Source: Hydrogenophilales bacterium CG12_big_fil_rev_8_21_14_0_65_61_21
GTDB lineage: Bacteria > Pseudomonadota > Gammaproteobacteria > Burkholderiales > Thiobacillaceae
DNA length: 46,931 nt
Direction of reading: 5' to 3'
Assembly: GCA_002782005.1 (NCBI GenBank)
Contig: PFGT01000011.1
Coordinates: forward strand, 1-46,931
Shown here: piece by piece, positions 1 through 8,722 of the stretch
How the letters are laid out: the number at the start of each line of letters is the position of its first letter
How positions within the stretch are numbered: position 1 is the stretch's first letter
Position numbers and translations under genes: made by a program
Notes under the pieces: model-generated
What the model saw: the letters and a program-made list of their open reading frames with translations, nothing else
Told to the model about the DNA's origin: nothing
Databases searched by the model: none

Positions 1-259
1 TGGGCCGGGCCGGGTCGTCAGCGTAGACGATGCCGCAGTAGTTGTATTCGTGCTCCCGGCGCAGCAGGGCGTCCACCTCGGCCACGAATTTACCAAGCGC
101 CTCGGCATCCAGCGGCGCTTCGGGCGGCGCTTCGCCGGCCAGGCTGGCGTACCAGCCCTCCGGCTCGGCGCGCACCCGTGCCCACAGGTCATCCAGTTGC
201 GGCCAGTGCAGGATGCCCTGGAACGCACCGTTCATGCGGGTTGTGAATTCATTTTCCAT
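1..259 (-). CDS. conserved hypothetical protein, 3' end cut by window edge
   Basis: The frame opens at an ATG (257-259) and runs off the left edge with no stop, giving at least 86 residues. A GGAGCG stretch about nine bases upstream can serve as ribosome binding site. The visible part is acidic and soluble, with a Trp-rich N-terminal half (HWPQLDDLWARV), a helix with LLRREHEYNYCGIVYADDP near residues 65-82, and no signal peptide or membrane segment. I recognise the style of a small conserved protein found beside redox and sulfur genes in proteobacteria, but I cannot assign a function. It is the last visible gene of the long minus-strand series that includes the rhodanese and the RND pump. Confidence 0.6.
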   Translation of the reverse strand, partial: MENEFTTRMNGAFQGILHWPQLDDLWARVRAEPEGWYASLAGEAPPEAPLDAEALGKFVAEVDALLRREHEYNYCGIVYADDPARP

Positions 260-277
260 ATCAACGTGCGCTCCATA

Positions 278-465
278 TCAGGTAAAGGCCAGCGCCATAA
301 CCAGCAGCATGAACATCACTCCTGCCTTATGGAATGTGTGCATGACAGACTGGATGGCCTCCGACTTTTCGAGGTTTACCATCATTCAGCGACGACCTCA
401 TCGATCAGCTTGAGGGAACCCTTGCTGTTAGCGCTTCCGGCACCGAATACCCTGAGTTGAGACAT
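278..465 (-). pseudogene. decayed TM0996-like thioredoxin copy (CxxC changed to SxxS, broken frame)
   Basis: Two tiny overlapping frames follow the rhodanese stop by 12 bases. The first (382-465, 27 aa) begins MSQLRVFGAGSANSKGSLK and aligns without gaps to the start of the intact thioredoxin encoded at 6980-7276 (MDIKVLGTGCANCKTTLK); both active-site cysteines have become serine. It stops after EVVAE. The second (278-385, 35 aa), joined by an ATGA overlap, continues the homology with VNLEKSEAIQSVM against VQLKKVEDIHAIM and then diverges into a short hydrophobic end. The two together look like one ancestral gene broken by a small deletion and frameshift. The second frame has a fair SD (GAGGT, nine bases upstream), so the pieces could still be translated as peptides. 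Homology is seen directly; loss of function is inferred. Confidence 0.6.
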
Positions 466-477
466 GGCGCCCGCACT

Positions 478-1404
478 TTATAGCGCGAACTCCTCGTCGA
501 ACGGGGTTTCCCCAGTGACCACCGGCAGAGTGAAGGCGCGGTCCCAGATACCCCAGCCGCCATTGAGAACCCGCACATCCCGATAACCAAGCGATTTCAA
601 CTGTACCCAGCCCAAGCTCATGCGAAAGCCGTCGTGGCAGTAAAGATAGATGGTCTTGTCCTTGGCCGCTTGTTTGTAGAGGGCAGCCAGACGCTCGACA
701 TCGAACCACTTTTGAGTCTGGCCATCGGCGCCGTCCAGGCTGACCACGTTGATCGCGCCGGGGATGTGGCCGCCCTGCACGGAGTGCTTGATGACCTTGC
801 CGGTGTACATGTCGTGCGGCCGGGCATCGATCAGGACCACGTTGGGGTCGCGACGCGAGAGCACCTCGTCGTAGACCTGCTGCCATTCCACATAGTACTG
901 GCGCTTGGCCTGCTTGAGCGTGACTTTGCCAGCCTCGGGCGCGGCCGTGGCGACCTTGGTCAATTCGTTGAAGCCGCTCCACTCTTGCGCGCCGCCGTCG
1001 AGCAGCTTTACCCGGCTCATATCGAAACCATATAGGTCCAGCAGGTAATACAGTCGCGCGGCCAGGGCCGAGCGCGAATCGTCATACAGTACCAGGGTGG
1101 AATCGTCGTTCACGCCCCAGCCGCGCAGGGTGGACTCGAATTTTTCCTTGCTTGGGAACAACATGATCGAACGGCCGTCGTTGTCGCCCAGGTCCTTGAA
1201 CCGTTGCACCTGGATGGCGCCGGGAATGTGGCCAATCGTGAAATAGCGGTGCGGGTGATAGCGCACCTCCAGAACCACCAGCTTCGTATTCTTCCCTTTC
1301 TCGGCGGAAAGCCAGTCAGCGTCGACCAGGAAAGAACGGTCGGCGAAGGCGGGCAACGACAGAAAAGAAACCAGGACGATTAACAGACCCAGCCATTTAC
1401 GCAT
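478..1404 (-). CDS. periplasmic tandem-domain rhodanese (sulfurtransferase)
   Basis: A 308-residue protein with a Sec signal peptide (residues 1-21, ending AFA) and two rhodanese domains. The N-terminal domain (about 25-145) has Asp where the catalytic Cys would sit (VLYDDSRSALAARL), as usual for the inactive domain of tandem rhodaneses. The C-terminal domain (about 165-300) carries the active loop CHDGFR with Cys256. Enzymes of this family move sulfane sulfur from thiosulfate or a persulfide to a thiophilic acceptor; the signal peptide places this one in the periplasm. A GGAGGAGC ribosome binding site lies six bases before the ATG. It follows the RND gene across a small intrinsic terminator, so it may be partly uncoupled from the pump operon. 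The true substrate cannot be told from sequence. Confidence 0.9.
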   Translation of the reverse strand: MRKWLGLLIVLVSFLSLPAFADRSFLVDADWLSAEKGKNTKLVVLEVRYHPHRYFTIGHIPGAIQVQRFKDLGDNDGRSIMLFPSKEKFESTLRGWGVNDDSTLVLYDDSRSALAARLYYLLDLYGFDMSRVKLLDGGAQEWSGFNELTKVATAAPEAGKVTLKQAKRQYYVEWQQVYDEVLSRRDPNVVLIDARPHDMYTGKVIKHSVQGGHIPGAINVVSLDGADGQTQKWFDVERLAALYKQAAKDKTIYLYCHDGFRMSLGWVQLKSLGYRDVRVLNGGWGIWDRAFTLPVVTGETPFDEEFAL

Positions 1405-1415
1405 GATGCTCCTCC

Positions 1416-1439
1416 GAAAAAACGCGGCCGAAAGGCCGT
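1416..1439 (-). terminator. intrinsic terminator after the RND gene
   Basis: Read on the minus strand this is CGGCC-TTTC-GGCCG followed by CG and six T residues. It lies between the RND permease stop and the rhodanese ribosome binding site and would separate or attenuate the two transcripts. The stem is only five base pairs, so readthrough is plausible. Confidence 0.55.
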
Positions 1440-1457
1440 AAAACTTGAAGGGATAAG

Positions 1458-4400
1458 CTACCGGCCGTCGCTCATCGTTGATCTTTGTTTCACCCAGACA
1501 TAGAACATGGGCAGATAGAACAGCGAGAGCACGGTACCGATGAGCAGGCCGCCGATGGCGGTATCGGCCAGCGGCGACAGGCGTTCCAGGCCGACGGCGT
1601 GTTCCAGGGCCACCGGCAAGAGGCCGGCGATGGTGCCGAAGGCGGTCATCAGAATGGGGCGATAGCGCAGGCGGATGGAATCGCGCGCGGCGGTCAGCGG
1701 CGCATCGCCCTCACGCTCGCGGTGGTGGATGAAGTCGACCATCAGGATGGAGTTCTTGACGATGATGGAGAACAACAGAATGATGCCCAGGATGGCCGGC
1801 AGGGCCATGGCCTTGTCGAACAGCAAGAGGCCCCACACCGCGCCGATGGCCGACAGCGGCAGCACGAGCATGGCGATGCCGGCCAAGGTGAAGCTGCCGT
1901 AGGCCGGCACCAGCACCGCGAACAGCAGCAACATGCCCAGCCCCATGCCGGCCATCATGCGTTTGCTCGACTCCGTGCCCTCGCCGTTGTCGCCCTTCTC
2001 CACCAGGGTGACGCCGGGCGGTAGCACAGCACGGGCTGCGGCCTCGGCCTCACCGGCGAGTACGCTGGACGGCGCTTTCTCGCGCCAGGCCAGGATGTCC
2101 AGGCTGTATTGCATGCGGTCACGGGTCAGCGTCGAAACCGCCTGGGCACGGGCCAGGGTGCCGAGTTCGCCAAGGCTAACGGATTGACCATTTGGAAGCT
2201 GAATGGGCAGCAGCATCAGGGTGGCGGGCTCGGCCCGGTAGGCGTCGCTGAAGTAGCTCTTCACCGGGATCGCGCTGACCGTGGACAGCTTGGATAGGCT
2301 GGCCACTGCACCGCCTTTCAGCGGTAGTTGCGCCACCACCATTTCCGGCGTCAGGCCCAGGCTGCGCAGGCGTTCCTCGTCGAGCGCGAGCACGGTTTCC
2401 TGGGCGTCGGCATCCCACACGGTGGACACCGAGGTCAGACCCGGCACCCGGGACAAGGCTTCTCGTACCTTGGCAGCGGCTTCCGGCAGGCGGCGCCAGT
2501 CCTCGGAATAGAGGCGGATATCCACCGTCGCCTTGATGGTGGACATCGGGGTGATGCCGTAGCCATAGACGTCAGCGGCGGTGACGCCAGGCAACGCGGC
2601 CAGGCGTTTACGCAGATCGGCCTCGATCGCCCAAGTGTCCTCGGCGCGCTCAAAGCGGTTGACGTAGGCCAGGGTGAAGGTGGCCTCGGCCGGCAGTTGG
2701 CCGGAGCCGAGCGAGATCACCCCCGGCTCCGAACCGAACGCCAGGCTGACCCGTTTCAGTCGCTTGTCCCGCGTCAGTGCCTGCTCGAAGGCGGCCAGCC
2801 GGGCCTCCGCCACCGCCACCGGCTCGTTAGCGGAGAAGCGTACATGCGCCTTGATGATGCCGCTGTCCATCGGCGGCAGGGCGTCACGTCCCACCATGGG
2901 CATGATCAGTATGAAGCTGGCCGCCAGCAGTGCGTAGGCCGGCAGCACTAACAGCCAGCGACGCAAGGTGCCGCCAGCGAAGGCCCAATCCAGCCAGCGT
3001 ACATAAAGCCCGGCGCCCGGCCCCAGCGTGCGCTGATAGAGCCGTTCCAGAAAACGTTCGAAGCGGTTCTTCTCTGGCAGGCCGTTGCGGTACCAGAAGA
3101 AGGACAGGCGCGGGATGAAGGTGATGGCCACGAAATACGATACCAGCACGGCGATGATGAGTGGAAACACCAGATGCTTGAACATCTGTTCAGTGAAGTC
3201 GCCGACGAACATCAACGGCGCAATCACTACGACGGTGGCGATGGTGCCGACGAACACCGGGAACAGCACCTCCTCGGTCCCTTTGCGGATGGCGCTGGTG
3301 ACGTCCTCATGCAACTCGCCCAGGTGGCGTTCGATGTTTTCCAGCACCACCACGGCATCGTCCACCAGCATGCCCAGCGCCAGAATGATGGCGGTCAGCA
3401 CGATGGTGTTCATCTCCTTGCCGGTGAGCCAGAGCACGGCCAGGGTAATGAGGAACACCAGCGGGATGGAAATCAAGGCGGTAGTCACTGCACGCCAGTT
3501 GCCGAGGAAGAACAGGATGACGATGCTGGTGAAGATGATCGCGTCGCGCAGCGCCTCCATCATGTTGTTGTTAGATGTCTCGATCAGTTCGCCTTGGGTG
3601 TCGGCGACGGCGATTTCCAGGCCAGGGTAGCGCGCCCGCAGTTCCGGCAGTTTCGCCTCCGCCTCGGCGATAGCGTCGGCCACCGCGCCGCCAGGGGCAC
3701 GCTGGATGGCCACGGCGATGGCCGGCTTGCCATTGCCGTGATAGGCGGAGAAGCGTTCACCCTCGCCCAGCCGGATGTCGGCCAGATCGCCCAGCGCCAG
3801 GCCGGGCGCGACCGGCAGCAGGCGCAGGCGCTCGGCGTCGCTGCCTTCGCCGTAGATGGTCAGCGTGGTCGAAGCGCCGCCGCCTTGCAACGTGCCCAGC
3901 GGCCAGTCACGGTTGACCTTGGCCAGCAAATCCTGGAATTGGGCCTGCGAGAGGCCGTGGCGAGCCAGCTTCAAGGGATCGAACTCCACCCGTAGCGTCG
4001 GCTCATGACCGCCGAATATCTCGACGTTGGCGACATGTGGCTGGGTAATCAGCGCCGCGCGTAAATCGTTTTCCGCCAGCAGGCGGACTTGCGACAATGA
4101 GAGCCCGCTGCCCGCCTTGGGCGACACCGCCAGCACCATGACCGGATTGGTGAAACTGCCGATCGGGTAGATAGCGGACGGCGGCACTTCCGGCGGCAGC
4201 CTGGCGCGCACTTTTGAGAGTGCATTGGAGACGTCGACCAGGGCGGCGTCGAGACCTTTGGTGTATTCGAACTCGGCCTTGACGATGGACACCTCGTTCT
4301 TGCTGGTGCTCTCCACGTTACGCACGCCGGAGAGGGCATAGAGTTCCTGCTCGATGGGCCGCGACAACTTCTGTGCCACGGTCAGCGCCGCCGCGCCCGG

Positions 4401-4547
4401 CAACTGGGTGATGACCATGACCTGCGGCCGCTCCACGTCCGGATACATGTTGCGCGGCAGATTGAGATAACCCACCACCCCAAGCAGGGAGGCCATGAGC
4501 AGGATGATGGCCAGCAACTGGGGGCGGGCGTGGAAGAAGCGGAACAT
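1458..4547 (-). CDS. RND-family efflux pump inner-membrane permease
   Basis: At 1029 residues this has the normal length of an AcrB/HAE-type RND permease. An N-terminal membrane helix (about 10-28) is followed by a large periplasmic loop, then a helix bundle with LVDDAVVVLENIERH near residue 400, which holds the paired Asp residues of the proton relay. A second periplasmic loop (about 550-830) and five more helices complete the duplicated fold. The protein drives substrate/proton antiport together with an adaptor and an outer-membrane channel. Both partners lie directly upstream in the same operon (TolC-like, adaptor, then this gene, three bases after the adaptor stop). Substrate is unknown; the sequence lacks an obvious HME-type metal signature that I can name, and the ars-gene context is only suggestive. 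Confidence 0.92.
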   Translation of the reverse strand: MFRFFHARPQLLAIILLMASLLGVVGYLNLPRNMYPDVERPQVMVITQLPGAAALTVAQKLSRPIEQELYALSGVRNVESTSKNEVSIVKAEFEYTKGLDAALVDVSNALSKVRARLPPEVPPSAIYPIGSFTNPVMVLAVSPKAGSGLSLSQVRLLAENDLRAALITQPHVANVEIFGGHEPTLRVEFDPLKLARHGLSQAQFQDLLAKVNRDWPLGTLQGGGASTTLTIYGEGSDAERLRLLPVAPGLALGDLADIRLGEGERFSAYHGNGKPAIAVAIQRAPGGAVADAIAEAEAKLPELRARYPGLEIAVADTQGELIETSNNNMMEALRDAIIFTSIVILFFLGNWRAVTTALISIPLVFLITLAVLWLTGKEMNTIVLTAIILALGMLVDDAVVVLENIERHLGELHEDVTSAIRKGTEEVLFPVFVGTIATVVVIAPLMFVGDFTEQMFKHLVFPLIIAVLVSYFVAITFIPRLSFFWYRNGLPEKNRFERFLERLYQRTLGPGAGLYVRWLDWAFAGGTLRRWLLVLPAYALLAASFILIMPMVGRDALPPMDSGIIKAHVRFSANEPVAVAEARLAAFEQALTRDKRLKRVSLAFGSEPGVISLGSGQLPAEATFTLAYVNRFERAEDTWAIEADLRKRLAALPGVTAADVYGYGITPMSTIKATVDIRLYSEDWRRLPEAAAKVREALSRVPGLTSVSTVWDADAQETVLALDEERLRSLGLTPEMVVAQLPLKGGAVASLSKLSTVSAIPVKSYFSDAYRAEPATLMLLPIQLPNGQSVSLGELGTLARAQAVSTLTRDRMQYSLDILAWREKAPSSVLAGEAEAAARAVLPPGVTLVEKGDNGEGTESSKRMMAGMGLGMLLLFAVLVPAYGSFTLAGIAMLVLPLSAIGAVWGLLLFDKAMALPAILGIILLFSIIVKNSILMVDFIHHREREGDAPLTAARDSIRLRYRPILMTAFGTIAGLLPVALEHAVGLERLSPLADTAIGGLLIGTVLSLFYLPMFYVWVKQRSTMSDGR

Positions 4548-4550
4548 GGT

Positions 4551-5693
4551 TTACTTCCCTGCGATATAGGGCGCGCCGGCCAGGAGCCGGGTGAGGATGT
4601 CCGGGCTGGCGCAGGCGACGCGGGCGCCAGCGAGGGTTGTGTCGCTGCTTGCTACGCCCTCCTCGCCACTGGCGGCCACGGCGACGTCCAGACGTGCCAC
4701 GCGGCCGCCGTCAAGCAGCTTCAACACGGCGGCGTGCTGGCCGTCATCACCTAGCAGGCAGGCGCGCGGCAGCAGCACAGCGGTGTCGGCGCGAAAGATT
4801 TCCAGCCGGGCCGAGGCGCGGGAGCCAGGTTGCAGGGCGGCGTGGCTTTTGGCTTCAAAGCGGGCCATGCCCTGCCCCACCGCCTCCGGCCAGGGAGTGA
4901 GCGGCAAAGTTTCATTGCCGATATGCAGGGTTTTGGGGTGCAGGCCGTCCGGCACGTTCGCCAGCAGGCGCACGCCAGCGGACAGGTCCATCACCTTCAA
5001 CAAGGGCTTGCCGGGCGCAGCCAGGTCGCCGGGCTGGGCCAGACGCTGCGTCACCACGCCATCGAACGGCGCGGCGATCACGCCGTAACGCAGATTCTCG
5101 CGCGCCGCGCCGGCTTGCGCCTCGGTCGCCCGCAACAACGCGCGGTAACTCTTCACCGCGTTGCCGGCGGCGGTCTCGCGGGCACGCGCCGCTTCCAGGG
5201 CGGCTTGCGCGGCCTGCACCTGTTCCAGCGCCACACCGCCGATGGCGAGCAGGGATTCCAGACGCTGATTGCGCTCCTGCTCCGCCTTCAGGTTGCTACG
5301 CGCCGCAGCCAGGTCGGCGGCAACGCTGCTTTCCTGCAAGCGTACCCGCGCCAGTTCCGCCTCGGCGCGCAAACGGTCGGCCTCGGCCTGGGCCAGATCC
5401 AGCCGCACCAGCACCTCGCCCTTTTTGAAGCGGTCGCCTTCGAGGCGGGTCAATTCGGTGATGTTGGCAGAAAAGCGGCTGGCCAGCACCGCTTCACGCG
5501 CTGCCAGCACCTCGACGCTGGCGGGCAGGGTCAAGGTCACCGATCCGGCAGCGAGACTACGCGCCGCCACCACCACGGCGGGGATGCCAGCCACGGGGCG
5601 TTGGGCCACCTGGGCGCGCTTGTGCCTGACGGCCAGCACGGCGCCGACTATCAGGACCAGGAGGATCACGGCGATCAGGAGTTTTTTCATCAT
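4551..5693 (-). CDS. RND efflux periplasmic adaptor subunit (MFP/HlyD type)
   Basis: A 380-residue adaptor with an N-terminal membrane anchor (about 4-22). The first half of a lipoyl/barrel-sandwich domain (GDRFKKGEVLVRLDLAQAEA) leads into a long coiled-coil hairpin rich in Ala, Glu, Arg and Leu (about 105-205). The second half-motif (GVIAAPFDGVVTQRLAQPGD) and a C-terminal beta-barrel/membrane-proximal part follow. It bridges the RND permease to the outer-membrane channel in the periplasm. Its ATG overlaps the stop of the TolC-like gene (ATGA) and its stop is three bases before the permease, so all three are translationally coupled. Confidence 0.9.
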   Translation of the reverse strand: MMKKLLIAVILLVLIVGAVLAVRHKRAQVAQRPVAGIPAVVVAARSLAAGSVTLTLPASVEVLAAREAVLASRFSANITELTRLEGDRFKKGEVLVRLDLAQAEADRLRAEAELARVRLQESSVAADLAAARSNLKAEQERNQRLESLLAIGGVALEQVQAAQAALEAARARETAAGNAVKSYRALLRATEAQAGAARENLRYGVIAAPFDGVVTQRLAQPGDLAAPGKPLLKVMDLSAGVRLLANVPDGLHPKTLHIGNETLPLTPWPEAVGQGMARFEAKSHAALQPGSRASARLEIFRADTAVLLPRACLLGDDGQHAAVLKLLDGGRVARLDVAVAASGEEGVASSDTTLAGARVACASPDILTRLLAGAPYIAGK

Positions 5694-6949
5694 TTCGGGT
5701 CCAGTATCTCGATGTATTCGGTTTCCGGCGTACCCGCCAGCACCTGGGCAGCAGACCAGGCATAGGCGGCCTGGGCGCGGCTGCTGGCGAGGCGGTATTC
5801 GGCATCGAGCAGGTCGCGCTCGGTGCGCAGCAGGTTTTCCAGGGTCTGCGCGCCCAGCCGGGTCTTTTCCCGTTCCACCGTCACCACCTCGGTGCGATAG
5901 GCGCTTTCGCTTTCCAGGGCCACCGCCGTGGCGCGCGCGCTGTCATATGCGGCCTTCAAGCTGGTCAGTTGCTTTGCGGTCTCGCGTTCGGTGGCGCGAC
6001 GCTCGTCGTCCGCCACGCGCGCCCTGGCCGCCTCGGCGTCGGACTGATGCCAGGCGCTGGGCGTCAGCGGCACGGCCAGTTGCACGCCGGCTTCCCATAT
6101 CGCGTTGTCGGCGCCGCCGCCATGTTGGTCGAACCAACTGCCGTTGAGCGACAGTTGCGGCCGCAGACCGCGCCGGCTTTCGTCGGCCCGGGCGCGGGCG
6201 CTGCTGGCGCGGGTGGCGGCCAGTTTGACCGGCAGGGTCTCGGCCAGCGCCGCTACGCGCCAGGCCGGTTGCGCGATCGTCGCCTCCGCCGGACGGCGGC
6301 GCTGGCCGCTGGCTTCATCCAGTTCCGCCAACGCGGTGTCCACCCCTACCGCCAGTTGCGCCTCGTCGGCCAAAACCCGCTGGTATTCACTCTCGGCCAG
6401 GCGCAGAGATACGCGGGCAGTCTTGCCCAACGCAACCTCCTTTATCAGCCGGTCGCGGAAGGCGGTCACGCTGGCCTTGAGTTTGCCCAGCGCCTCGGCC
6501 TGCCGGACCAGGGCTTGCAGGCGGAACCAGGCAGCGGCGATTTGATGCATCCGCGCCAAGCGATCTTGAGTTTCAATCAGGCGGGCGGCTTGCAGGTTGC
6601 CTTCCGCCCGCTCACGGGCCTTCGCTACCACCCCGAATACGTCGATGGGCAGGCTGTAGATCACACCGGCGCGGGCGATGTCACGGCTCACGTCGGGCGG
6701 CGCCGGGTCGCCCGGCGTGTAGGCGCCCACCACGCGCGGATGCTCGAAACGAGACAGCCCCGCCAGCAGGCTGCCCTGACCGTAGTAGCGCGCCTTGGCC
6801 GCCTTCAGGTCGGCGCCGGCAGCAGCCACGTCGCCGGCGCGGGCGGCGGCGCGGGGATGGTCCAGGCTGGCATGGAGCAGGTCGGCCAGGGGACCGGCGG
6901 AAACCAGCGCCGGCCAGAGGGTTAACAGTAGGACGGACAATCGCTTCAC
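5690..6949 (-). CDS. TolC-family outer-membrane efflux protein
   Basis: A 419-residue protein with a signal peptide (MKRLSVLLLTLWPALVSAG) and two repeats of long Ala/Arg/Leu/Glu-rich helices, the pattern of the TolC trimeric channel; the length suits the family. It should form the outer-membrane exit duct for the RND pump whose adaptor and permease follow in the same operon. The adaptor start overlaps its stop by four bases. Thirty bases separate it from the thioredoxin gene upstream on the same strand, so transcription probably continues from the permease/thioredoxin pair. Confidence 0.87.
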   Translation of the reverse strand: MKRLSVLLLTLWPALVSAGPLADLLHASLDHPRAAARAGDVAAAGADLKAAKARYYGQGSLLAGLSRFEHPRVVGAYTPGDPAPPDVSRDIARAGVIYSLPIDVFGVVAKARERAEGNLQAARLIETQDRLARMHQIAAAWFRLQALVRQAEALGKLKASVTAFRDRLIKEVALGKTARVSLRLAESEYQRVLADEAQLAVGVDTALAELDEASGQRRRPAEATIAQPAWRVAALAETLPVKLAATRASSARARADESRRGLRPQLSLNGSWFDQHGGGADNAIWEAGVQLAVPLTPSAWHQSDAEAARARVADDERRATERETAKQLTSLKAAYDSARATAVALESESAYRTEVVTVEREKTRLGAQTLENLLRTERDLLDAEYRLASSRAQAAYAWSAAQVLAGTPETEYIEILDPK

Positions 6950-6979
6950 GACATCTCCTTGCCAGCAGTTATGACGATC

Positions 6980-7276
6980 TCAAGCGCAACCACCGCTACC
7001 ACAACAGCAGCCGCCAGCCTTGGCCGACGCCGGCGCGACGCTGGCAGCCGATAGCCAAGCGGCGATCTTGTCGCGGCTGGGTACGCCGCCGGCATGGACC
7101 ACCTTGCCGTCGATCACCACGCCTGGGGTGGACAGGACGCCATACGCCATGATGGCGTGGATGTCCTCGACCTTTTTGAGTTGGACCGTGATGCCTTTTT
7201 CAGCGGCGACCTCCTCGATCAGTTTAAGGGTGGTCTTGCAGTTGGCACAGCCCGTGCCGAGTACCTTGATATCCAT
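6980..7276 (-). CDS. TM0996-like small thioredoxin with Cys-rich tail
   Basis: A 98-residue thioredoxin-fold protein of the redox-active disulfide protein 2 type. The active-site motif C10-A-N-C13 follows strand 1, and the cis-Pro region is STPGVVIDGKVVHAG (residues 49-63). The start is the ATG at 7274-7276, where the domain begins; a longer open frame upstream overlaps the permease gene and is not supported. Unusually it ends in a tail with four Cys (CCCGSGGC, residues 90-97) that could bind a soft metal(loid) or add thiols. The gene sits 11 bases after the ArsP-like permease, a pairing often seen for this family. A likely role is cytoplasmic thiol/disulfide chemistry serving the permease or arsenical handling; that is inference. 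Confidence 0.85.
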   Translation of the reverse strand: MDIKVLGTGCANCKTTLKLIEEVAAEKGITVQLKKVEDIHAIMAYGVLSTPGVVIDGKVVHAGGVPSRDKIAAWLSAASVAPASAKAGGCCCGSGGCA

Positions 7277-7287
7277 GATTTCTCCAT

Positions 7288-8343
7288 TCACAAAACCAGA
7301 TTGAACACATAGCCTACCAGCAGGATGCCGGCGGCCACCACACCCGCGAAGGTGGCGATCAAACGGGGTTTGAGCACCTTGCGCAAGATAATCATTTCCG
7401 GGGCGGACAGGGCGATCACGCTCATCATGAAGGCCAGCACTGTGCCCAGCGCCGCGCCCTTGCCCATCAACGCCTCGACGATGGGGATGATGCCAGCCGC
7501 ATTGGTGTACATCGGCACGCCGATCAGCACCGCCGCCGGCACCGACCACCAGGGCGCGTCCTTGCCCATGATCGAGGCCATGAAGTCCTCCGGCACATAG
7601 CCGTGGATGCCCGCGCCCAAGGCGATGCCGGCGATGATGTAGGGCCATACCTTGCCGACGATCTCGCTGACATGATGGAAGCCGCTGGCGATGCGTTCGC
7701 CCCAGTTCGTTTCACTGCCTTCGACGGCAGCCGGCGGCTGACTGCTCTGCATGGCCCGCACCCAGTCTTCCAGGTGATTTTCCATGCCCAACTTGCCGAT
7801 GACCAGACCGGCGATTATGGCCACCGTCAGGCCCAGCCCCATGTAAAGCGCCGCGACTTTCCAGCCGAACATACCGAACAGCAAGGCCAGCGCCACCTCG
7901 TTGACCATAGGCGCCGAGATCAGGAACGAGAAGGTCACCCCCAGCGGTACACCGGCCTGCAAAAAACCGATAAATAGCGGCACAGCGGAACACGAACAAA
8001 ATGGCGTGACGATACCCAGACTTGCCGCCATCACGTTACCGACGCCCAGCCGCCGCCCGGACAGCATGGCGCGGGTGCGCTCCGGCGAGACGTAGGTGTG
8101 AATGATGCCCATGACGAAGACGATCCCGGTGAGCAGCAACAGCACCTTGGGCGTGTCATAGAAGAAGAATTGCAGCGCGCCACCCAGGTGGCTGGCGGGG
8201 TCCACCGGCAAGGCCGCGACCAGCGCTTCGGCCGCAGGCGCCAGGGCCCGGTAGAGGACGAACCAGAGCAGGCCAGCCAGGGGCAGGAAGAACAGCGGCT
8301 GCTCGATAGGCCAGCGTTTCAGTCGGGCGGCAAAGGCTTGCAT
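7288..8343 (-). CDS. ArsP/YraQ-type permease (DUF318 family), candidate methylarsenite exporter
   Basis: From the ATG at 8341-8343 the protein has 351 residues. This start has GGAG eight bases upstream; an in-frame start 13 codons earlier lacks support. The protein has about eight hydrophobic segments in two halves, typical of the PF03773 permease family. The signature TPFCSCS (residues 113-119, Cys116 and Cys118) matches the vicinal-Cys motif described in ArsP, the trivalent organoarsenical exporter, but the same motif also occurs in family members of unknown substrate. The second half repeats the fold with a YTNAAGIIP segment. It is co-transcribed with the Cys-tailed thioredoxin. The ArsM/Acr3/ArsC genes upstream on the same strand, beyond the phage remnant, favour an arsenical substrate. 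Confidence 0.8.
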   Translation of the reverse strand: MQAFAARLKRWPIEQPLFFLPLAGLLWFVLYRALAPAAEALVAALPVDPASHLGGALQFFFYDTPKVLLLLTGIVFVMGIIHTYVSPERTRAMLSGRRLGVGNVMAASLGIVTPFCSCSAVPLFIGFLQAGVPLGVTFSFLISAPMVNEVALALLFGMFGWKVAALYMGLGLTVAIIAGLVIGKLGMENHLEDWVRAMQSSQPPAAVEGSETNWGERIASGFHHVSEIVGKVWPYIIAGIALGAGIHGYVPEDFMASIMGKDAPWWSVPAAVLIGVPMYTNAAGIIPIVEALMGKGAALGTVLAFMMSVIALSAPEMIILRKVLKPRLIATFAGVVAAGILLVGYVFNLVL

Positions 8344-8433
8344 GTCAGGGTCTCCGTTTGAATTGGGCGAAGCAAAACGCACCTCACTGTAGAAGACGGT
8401 TTGCAGTAAAAAAAGATGCAGGCGATGAAGAAA

Positions 8434-8720
8434 TATCAGGAAGAAGCCTCGCGGCTCCTCCCTCCCACACCACCGGACGAACGGGTCACGTATCCGGCGG
8501 TTCGATGAATTGAATTCTTACCATGCGGCAAGGCTCGGTACTCCCAGGCGCAATGGTAAGGCCAAAGCCAGAGCGGGTGTCTTCGACCATCGCCATGGCC
8601 CGTGGGCGGACTTGCTGGTGTTCCACGCTTCGCGCACGGCGACGCCGCACCTGCACAGTTCCCTATAGCCCGCCGGCCCCCATTGTTCGCGATATTTTGT
8701 AAGGAGTGGCAAGTGATGCA
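8434..8720 (-). mobile_element. group II intron 3' remnant (intron-encoded RT C-terminus plus domains V and VI)
   Basis: On the minus strand, bases 8503 down to about 8470 read GAACCGCCGGATACG, then ACCCG, then CGTCCGGTGG. This is the domain V hairpin of a bacterial group II intron, followed by GTGGGAGGG and a domain VI-like GGAGCC/GGCTTC hairpin ending near 8434. Just upstream a frame ending at 8518 encodes AWNTSKSAHGPWRWSKTPA and then LALALPLRLGVPSLAAW, which resembles the C-terminal tail found on group II intron reverse transcriptases. The body of the reverse transcriptase and the intron 5' end are missing. It abuts the broken transposase gene at 8723. The assignment rests on remembered family patterns, not on a search. 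Confidence 0.6.
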
Positions 8721-8722
8721 AC

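Noticed and set aside
7277-7648. Long N-terminal extension of the thioredoxin
   Set aside because: Overlaps the permease gene in another frame; the thioredoxin fold begins at the ATG at 7274-7276.
8344-8433. ECF-type promoter for the permease that could respond to the SigZ-like factor
   Set aside because: No convincing -35/-10 pair could be read by eye.
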